Assembly: GCA_964412105.1 (NCBI GenBank)
Contig: CAYPNM010000076.1
Span: 1 to 9,728, forward strand
Source: JAKAGZ01 sp964412105
Lineage (GTDB): Bacteria; Bacteroidota; Ignavibacteria; Ignavibacteriales; Ignavibacteriaceae
Length of the DNA stretch: 9,728 nt
Direction: 5' to 3'
The notes below the pieces were generated by a model. It was not told the origin of the DNA, did not search any database, and saw only the letters and a list, made by a program, of their open reading frames with translations. Position numbers and translations under genes: made by a program. Shown here piece after piece: positions 6,018 to 9,728 of this stretch; position 1 is the stretch's first letter; each line of letters opens with the position of its first letter.

Positions 6018-6111
6018 TACGCCCAACAATGTATAAAAGCAATAGCGGGTGAAGTGCTTCCAGCAAGTATTTTACAAATTAGTAATTTAAAGCCGCTACT
6101 GTACTTTTACT
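6018..6111 (+). repeat. attC-like imperfect hairpin with GCCCAAC core
   Basis: GCCCAAC (6021-6027) fits the integron R'' consensus RYYYAAC. It is followed by a left arm (6030-6049, containing AAAAGCAATAGCGG). A right arm (6092-6110, CCGCTACTG-TA-CTTTTAC) pairs with it at 8 of 9 positions, then through a further CTTTTA block after a 2-nt bulge. A small GAAGTGCTTC palindrome lies between (6051-6060). Bulged bases and a short variable centre are typical of attC sites. The expected closing GTTRRRY is not visible on the right, so the site is degenerate or interrupted. TACGCCCAAC (6018-6027) is complementary to GTTAGGCATA at 2637-2646 at 8 of 10 positions. Confidence 0.5.
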
Positions 6112-6438
6112 CAACGATATCAATAATGCCAGGCACATAGTTATCCTATCTACAAAAACAAAAATTGTTTCCACTTTGTAATTATCTTTAGAAACTGAAT
6201 GGCGGATATCTATCAGTAACGAGTAAAATTGCCTACCCTGTTACTCGTAAATTCCATCTCATCACTCCAACAGTGAAATAAAAAAACTTTCTCGGGTATT
6301 TTCCGGTAAATAGAATCACAAACCAGGCTACTATGGTTAAACATCAGGGCGACTGAAGTTTAACCGAGCAATAATTAATTTATATGTAGGTTGCCTTCCA
6401 AAACAGACTTTGAAATGCAAAAGTTCCCGCTTCCAAAT
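6112..6438. other. Gene-free stretch with one inverted repeat
   Basis: No credible coding frame was seen on either strand. The one structure noted is ACGAGTAA (6219-6226) and TTACTCGT (6241-6248), a perfect 8-bp inverted repeat around a 14-nt loop. There is no T-run, so it is not an intrinsic terminator. It could be an operator-like site or a remnant of the neighbouring recombination site. Confidence 0.4.
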
Positions 6439-6474
6439 AAAAAAGCCCACAGATCAATTAAGAAATGTGAGCTT
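6439..6474 (-). terminator. Intrinsic-terminator-like hairpin reading on the minus strand
   Basis: On the minus strand the sequence reads AAGCTCACA, a 14-nt loop, then TGTGGGCTT running into a T-run (A-run at 6439-6444 on the plus strand). The stem pairs at 8 of 9 positions. The form is right for a Rho-independent terminator, but no minus-strand gene leading into it is recognisable. It may end a lost gene, an antisense or small RNA, or block antisense transcription. Confidence 0.45.
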
Positions 6475-6484
6475 GGGTTCAAAA

Positions 6485-6509
6485 TATTTCAGGAGGATGT
6501 CCTGAAATA
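6485..6509. repeat. Perfect 10-bp inverted repeat with 5-nt loop
   Basis: TATTTCAGGA (6485-6494) and TCCTGAAATA (6500-6509) are perfect complements around GGATG. No T-run follows on the plus strand. The loop side contains AGGAGGATG, which resembles a strong Shine-Dalgarno sequence held in a hairpin, but no ORF begins at a suitable distance. It may be an operator or an RNA structural element in the leader region of the kinase gene 310 bp downstream. Confidence 0.45.
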
Positions 6510-6577
6510 AGAATGATTAATTTAATAATTTTTCAGAGCATAATAAATAATGAGCGTATCCCATATTTAAAGGATTT

Positions 6578-6664
6578 ATGAAAAACCTGACACTCCGGAC
6601 CAAAATATTATTTCATCGATCTGCAAAATTCTCGTCTCTGTGTCTGGACATTATTAAATGGTAA
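6578..6664 (+). pseudogene. Short ORF resembling the N-terminus of a membrane signalling protein (probable remnant)
   Basis: ATG at 6578 has AAAGGA at good spacing, one of the better ribosome binding sites in the window. It opens a 28-codon frame starting MKNLTLRTKILF. That beginning is typical of chemoreceptors and sensor kinases just before their first membrane helix, but no hydrophobic helix follows and the frame ends at TAA 6662. It may be the stub of a deleted or frameshifted signalling gene, or a small leader ORF ahead of the kinase gene. Confidence 0.3.
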
Positions 6665-6820
6665 CCTTAATTTTTAAACATTCCTGATACCATTTCCGGG
6701 ATTATAGTTCAGCAGAAAGGATTGGTTGATTATTAATATTAATTGTAAATTATTCTTGACTGATCATTCCCAACTATTGTTTTTGCTTGGTTATTTATAA
6801 AATCTTTCAGGTAAACAAAA
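6665..6820 (+). promoter_or_regulatory. Upstream region of the histidine kinase gene
   Basis: This is AT-rich leader DNA. A TTGACT is present at about 6757-6762, with TATTGT about 13 bp further on. That spacing is too short for a standard sigma-70 promoter, so no promoter is called with confidence. CAGG at 6808-6811 lies about 9 bp before ATG 6821 and may act as the ribosome binding site. Confidence 0.25.
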
Positions 6821-8893
6821 ATGAGATTTGAAAAATATCTTATCTTTATTTCTCTAGCCGTTTTAATTCTGTTTTTTGTTGTTGAATATACTCTGTACGA
6901 AAATCTTAAAAATCAAACCATTAATAATTTAAATGATCAGCAGATGATATATGCCAGGCAGGCTGCTGCAGGGATAGAAGATCATTTTAATCATATGATT
7001 TATACTTTAAATTTCCTGGCTCACTATTCTGATGTTATTAATCTCAATGATTCCGGCAGAGAAATACTAAACAATTACCAGAAACTTTTTCCAGAAGAGG
7101 TTAAGGGAATTACCAGGGTTGATGCCAACGGAAAAATTATATACACTTATCCAGCTATCGCTTCAGCGGGGACTGATATATCATTTCAAAAACACATTAT
7201 GCAGATTATGAAGACCCATAAACCAGTTGTCAGCGATGTATTTATGACGGTTCAGGGTTTTAGAGCTGTAGCAGTTCATGTGCCTGTATTTAAAGATACT
7301 GCATATGATGGTACTCTTGCATTTCTTCTGTCATTCGATCATATCGCAGGAAAATACATAGGAAATATTAAGATCAACCAAAGCGGTTACGCATGGGTGG
7401 TCAGCGCAGATGGAATTGAGATCTATTCTCCCTACCGGGATCATATTGGTAAAAATGTATTCAATTTATACAAAGGGTTCCCAGAAATAATATCTATGCT
7501 CCATAATATGCTTAAAGAGAAACAGGGGGTCGCTACTTACTATTATAATAGAGTCCCTGGTAAAACTAATGAAAATGTACTTAAAGATGCTGTCTATTTG
7601 CCTGTCCCTATAGGCAATACATTCTGGTCAATTGTTGTTGCCACACCCGAAGATGAAGCAATTGCCGCACTTTCCGGAATCAGGACTAAACTTTTTTTTA
7701 TAACCATTTTTTTACTGCTGATACTTTCTATTTCCTTATATATAATTATAAGACATAAGGTCCTTATTGATGAGCAGAAGAAACGGGAATCGATCTCTGC
7801 AGCTTTGTTTGAAAGTCAGCAGAAGTACAAAGAGCTTATTGAAAAAATGCTTGACGGTGTTTATAAAAGCACTCATGAGGGAAAGTTCCTTCAGGTAAAT
7901 GAAGCGCTGGTTAAAATGCTGGGCTATAATAACAAAGAAGAACTTTATAATATAGATATTAAAACCCAGCTCTATTTTCAGGAGTCTGATCGCGAAAGCG
8001 CCGCCCTTGAAGAAAAGCTTGAAGAAATGGCAATCTTTCGTTTAAAGAAAAAAGACGGATCAGAATTATGGGTTGAAGATCACGGCAGGCACGTATTGGA
8101 CGATAAAGGCAATGTGCTTTATCATGAGGGAGTAATGAGGGATGTTACAGAACGTCTGAGAATTGAAAGGGAGTTAATCGATGCAAAAGAGAAAGCAGAA
8201 GAAATGAACAGGCTGAAAACAAATTTCCTTTCGAACATGAGCCACGAGTTAAGAACCCCCCTTATCGGCATCCTTGGTTATACTGATATTATGATGCAGG
8301 AAATTAGTAATGAAGAACATCATAATATGATGAAAATTATTAACAACAGCGGTAACAGGCTATTGAGAACTTTAAATCAGGTGCTTAATCTTTCCAAAGT
8401 TGAATCAGGGAATAGTGATCTTAGTTTAACAGACTGCAACCTGAATGAAATTATCTTATCAATCCATGATCTTTTCTCAGCTGTAGCGGGGGAAAAAGGA
8501 ATTCAAATGGAAATCAATCTTCCAGATGCTCCGCTTTTTCTAAAAGCCGATAAAAATTTGCTAACATCAATATTAGAAAATTTAATTCACAATGCTGTCA
8601 AATTTACGCCGGAGGGTAAAGTTACTATATCGGCCAGACAATTAAATAACGAGGTCGTTATTGAAGTTGCTGACACCGGTATTGGAATTGCGGATGCGGA
8701 TAAGCAAATTATATTCGAGGAATTCAGACAGGCAAGCGAGGGTTTTTCCAGAAAATATGAGGGATCCGGTCTTGGCCTGACAATTGTAAAAAAATATACA
8801 GGTATAATGGGAGGAACCGTTACACTTAATAGCAAACCTGGTGCTGGTACAACCTTCATTCTAAAATTTCCGTCAGGCAGCCCTATTATTTAA
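6821..8893 (+). CDS. Membrane sensor histidine kinase (Cache-like sensor, PAS, HisKA, HATPase)
   Basis: This 690-residue protein is an inner-membrane sensor kinase that autophosphorylates on histidine and passes the phosphate to a receiver. Residues 6-24 are the first membrane helix. Residues 25-285 form an extracytoplasmic domain in the style of a double Cache sensor (a long helix, then ITRVDANGKIIYTYP at 97-111 and GYAWVVSADGIEIYSP at 189-204). Residues 291-311 are the second helix. A PAS domain follows at about 333-447 (DGVYKSTHEGKFLQVNEALVKMLGY, 345-369; closing VMRDVTERLRIE). The HisKA H-box is SNMSHELRTP with His475. The ATPase domain has the N box around Asn587 and Asn591, G1 as DTGIGI (618-623), the F box FEEF (632-635) and G2 as GSGLGLTIV (648-656). 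All catalytic motifs are intact. There is no HAMP domain. The ligand is unknown. The receiver gene follows after 34 bp. Confidence 0.95.
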   Translation: MRFEKYLIFISLAVLILFFVVEYTLYENLKNQTINNLNDQQMIYARQAAAGIEDHFNHMIYTLNFLAHYSDVINLNDSGREILNNYQKLFPEEVKGITRVDANGKIIYTYPAIASAGTDISFQKHIMQIMKTHKPVVSDVFMTVQGFRAVAVHVPVFKDTAYDGTLAFLLSFDHIAGKYIGNIKINQSGYAWVVSADGIEIYSPYRDHIGKNVFNLYKGFPEIISMLHNMLKEKQGVATYYYNRVPGKTNENVLKDAVYLPVPIGNTFWSIVVATPEDEAIAALSGIRTKLFFITIFLLLILSISLYIIIRHKVLIDEQKKRESISAALFESQQKYKELIEKMLDGVYKSTHEGKFLQVNEALVKMLGYNNKEELYNIDIKTQLYFQESDRESAALEEKLEEMAIFRLKKKDGSELWVEDHGRHVLDDKGNVLYHEGVMRDVTERLRIERELIDAKEKAEEMNRLKTNFLSNMSHELRTPLIGILGYTDIMMQEISNEEHHNMMKIINNSGNRLLRTLNQVLNLSKVESGNSDLSLTDCNLNEIILSIHDLFSAVAGEKGIQMEINLPDAPLFLKADKNLLTSILENLIHNAVKFTPEGKVTISARQLNNEVVIEVADTGIGIADADKQIIFEEFRQASEGFSRKYEGSGLGLTIVKKYTGIMGGTVTLNSKPGAGTTFILKFPSGSPII

Positions 8894-8927
8894 TGCTCTC
8901 AGGTTATTAGATTATAAAGTAATTATT

Positions 8928-9329
8928 ATGAATGGCAAAAATATTAATAATGAAAGCTACACTAAGCCGAAACTACTGCTTGTTGATGATGACGAAGTTA
9001 CTGCGGATATTATTAGAATATTTATTGGTGATCGATATCAGATTGATTGGGTAACAATTGGATTTGATGCCATTGCAAAGGTTAACGAAAACAATTATGA
9101 TGCCTTTTTAATAGATATTGGCCTGCCCGGTGAATTTGATGGAATGGAAATTACAAAAAGGCTGAAGGAAATTGATGATAATAAAGATAAACCCTTTATT
9201 GCTGTAACAGCTCATGCAGGGTATGGTGATAAAGAAAAATTCCTGGCAAACGGCTTGACCCATTATTTATCCAAACCATTTGAAAAACATACACTATTGG
9301 CATTAATTAAAGAAGCTCTAAAGGTGTAA
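8928..9329 (+). CDS. Single-domain response regulator (receiver only)
   Basis: The 133-residue protein is a complete CheY-like receiver with no output domain. After a 13-residue tail, LLLVDDDE (16-23) supplies the acidic pocket (Asp20-Asp22). FLIDIGLPGE (60-69) contains the phospho-acceptor Asp63, IAVTAHAG (91-98) the switch Thr94, and YLSKPFE (113-119) the conserved Lys116. The loop after the phospho-acceptor is a few residues longer than usual (GLPGEFDGME). The protein is expected to accept phosphate from the kinase encoded 34 bp upstream and to signal through protein contacts or act as a phosphorelay intermediate. No DNA-binding partner, HPt protein or output gene is in view. No strong ribosome binding site is seen before ATG 8928. 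The distance and orientation suggest one transcript with the kinase. Confidence 0.93.
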   Translation: MNGKNINNESYTKPKLLLVDDDEVTADIIRIFIGDRYQIDWVTIGFDAIAKVNENNYDAFLIDIGLPGEFDGMEITKRLKEIDDNKDKPFIAVTAHAGYGDKEKFLANGLTHYLSKPFEKHTLLALIKEALKV

Positions 9330-9360
9330 AATTACAATTTAATATATGCTAAAACAAAAA

Positions 9361-9375
9361 ATGCAAAATTTGCAT
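9361..9375. promoter_or_regulatory. Perfect palindrome ATGCAAA-A-TTTGCAT, operator-like
   Basis: A 15-bp inverted repeat with 7-bp perfect arms around one base lies 32 bp after the response regulator stop and 21 bp before the next start codon. It suits binding of a dimeric regulator, or a weak RNA hairpin. No T-run follows, so it is not a terminator. No regulator can be assigned. Confidence 0.35.
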
Positions 9376-9395
9376 AATAACAGCAGGGTATACCT

Positions 9396-9728
9396 ATGAA
9401 AAAAAGTCTAAGATCAGTATCTGTAATTTTCATATTAATTACTTTCACTGCTTTAGCACAAACTAAAATCACTCCTTCCCAAGCAAAAGACTACATCGGC
9501 AAAACGGTCATTGTCTCCGGCAAAGTCGATCAGGTAACCCATTCAAGCACAGGCACCTGGTTTATCAATATGGGCGGTAAATATCCTGACAATGCTTTCA
9601 CAGCAGTTGTCTTCAAATCGGACGCAGACAAATTTACAAACCTCAAAGATCTTGAAGGTAAAACAATTGAAGTAAAAGGGAAGATCAAAGAATATCGCGG
9701 AACTCCGGAAATTATTCTAAATGATCCG
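9396..9728 (+). CDS. Exported OB-fold protein, truncated by the window edge
   Basis: ATG 9396, with AGGG at 9385-9388 as ribosome binding site, opens a frame that is still open at the right edge (111 codons visible). It begins with a typical signal peptide: basic KKSLR, a hydrophobic core VIFILITFTALA, and likely cleavage after LA at residues 21-22. The mature part looks like an OB-fold domain of the 'tRNA_anti/nucleic-acid-binding' type: TPSQAKDYIGKTVIVSGKVD (27-46), GTWFINMGGKYP (53-64), FTAVVFKSDADKF (68-80), then LEGKTIEVKGKIKEYRGTPEIIL (86-108). Secreted proteins of this kind in Bacteroidota have no firmly known role, and nucleic-acid binding is only suggested by the fold. The stop and any extra domains lie outside the window. 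Confidence 0.8.
   Translation, partial: MKKSLRSVSVIFILITFTALAQTKITPSQAKDYIGKTVIVSGKVDQVTHSSTGTWFINMGGKYPDNAFTAVVFKSDADKFTNLKDLEGKTIEVKGKIKEYRGTPEIILNDP

Noticed and set aside
8587..8859. Minus-strand frame of 90 codons inside the kinase ATPase domain
   Set aside because: It lies opposite the conserved N, G1 and G2 boxes, whose codon bias produces a long antisense frame. No family match.

Overview
The window is AT-rich DNA, most likely from a member of the Bacteroidota or a close relative in the FCB group. This rests on the A-rich leaders with weak or absent Shine-Dalgarno sites, the lysine- and isoleucine-rich proteins and the mix of small families (DUF1801, DUF1761, DUF4287/DUF5655, VOC, AraC with a short N-terminal sensor domain). 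It was judged by eye, without any database search. All convincing genes are on the plus strand. No rRNA, tRNA, CRISPR array, transposase or integrase was found.

Region 1 (1-781) holds a multi-pass membrane protein resembling the YdjM/DUF457 'metal-dependent hydrolase' group. Region 2 (about 850-2650) is accessory in character. Two small genes (DUF1801 protein, 1156-1557; membrane-anchored VOC protein, 1818-2297) lie between three copies of an AT-rich repeat. Copies 1 and 2 (905-1132 and 2396-2643) align without gaps over 184 bp at about 89% identity. Copy 3 (about 1664-1742) keeps only the right-hand part. Each copy ends in a GTT-containing motif 25-80 bp before the next start codon, and each keeps an imperfect hairpin.

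Region 3 (2676-5969) is a compact five-gene run: AraC-family regulator, DUF1761 membrane protein, PhnB-like VOC protein, DUF4287-DUF5655 protein and TolB/WD40-like lipoprotein. The last two genes overlap by ATGA. Its left edge carries GTTAGGCATA and its right edge TACGCCCAAC followed by an attC-like hairpin. The VOC gene of region 2 is likewise bounded by GTTAGCGG and CCGCTAAC. Complementary core motifs at the two ends of a gene module are what integron cassettes show, so regions 2-3 may be a degenerate cassette array. This is inference, because no integrase is in view.

Region 4 (5970-6820) is about 850 bp without a convincing gene. It holds the attC-like hairpin, several inverted repeats, a terminator-like hairpin for the minus strand and a 28-codon fragment resembling the start of a signalling protein. 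Region 5 (6821-9728) encodes a membrane sensor histidine kinase, a receiver-only response regulator and the beginning of an exported OB-fold protein that runs off the right edge. The kinase and receiver form a likely two-component pair. The exported protein sits behind a perfect palindrome and may be transcribed separately.
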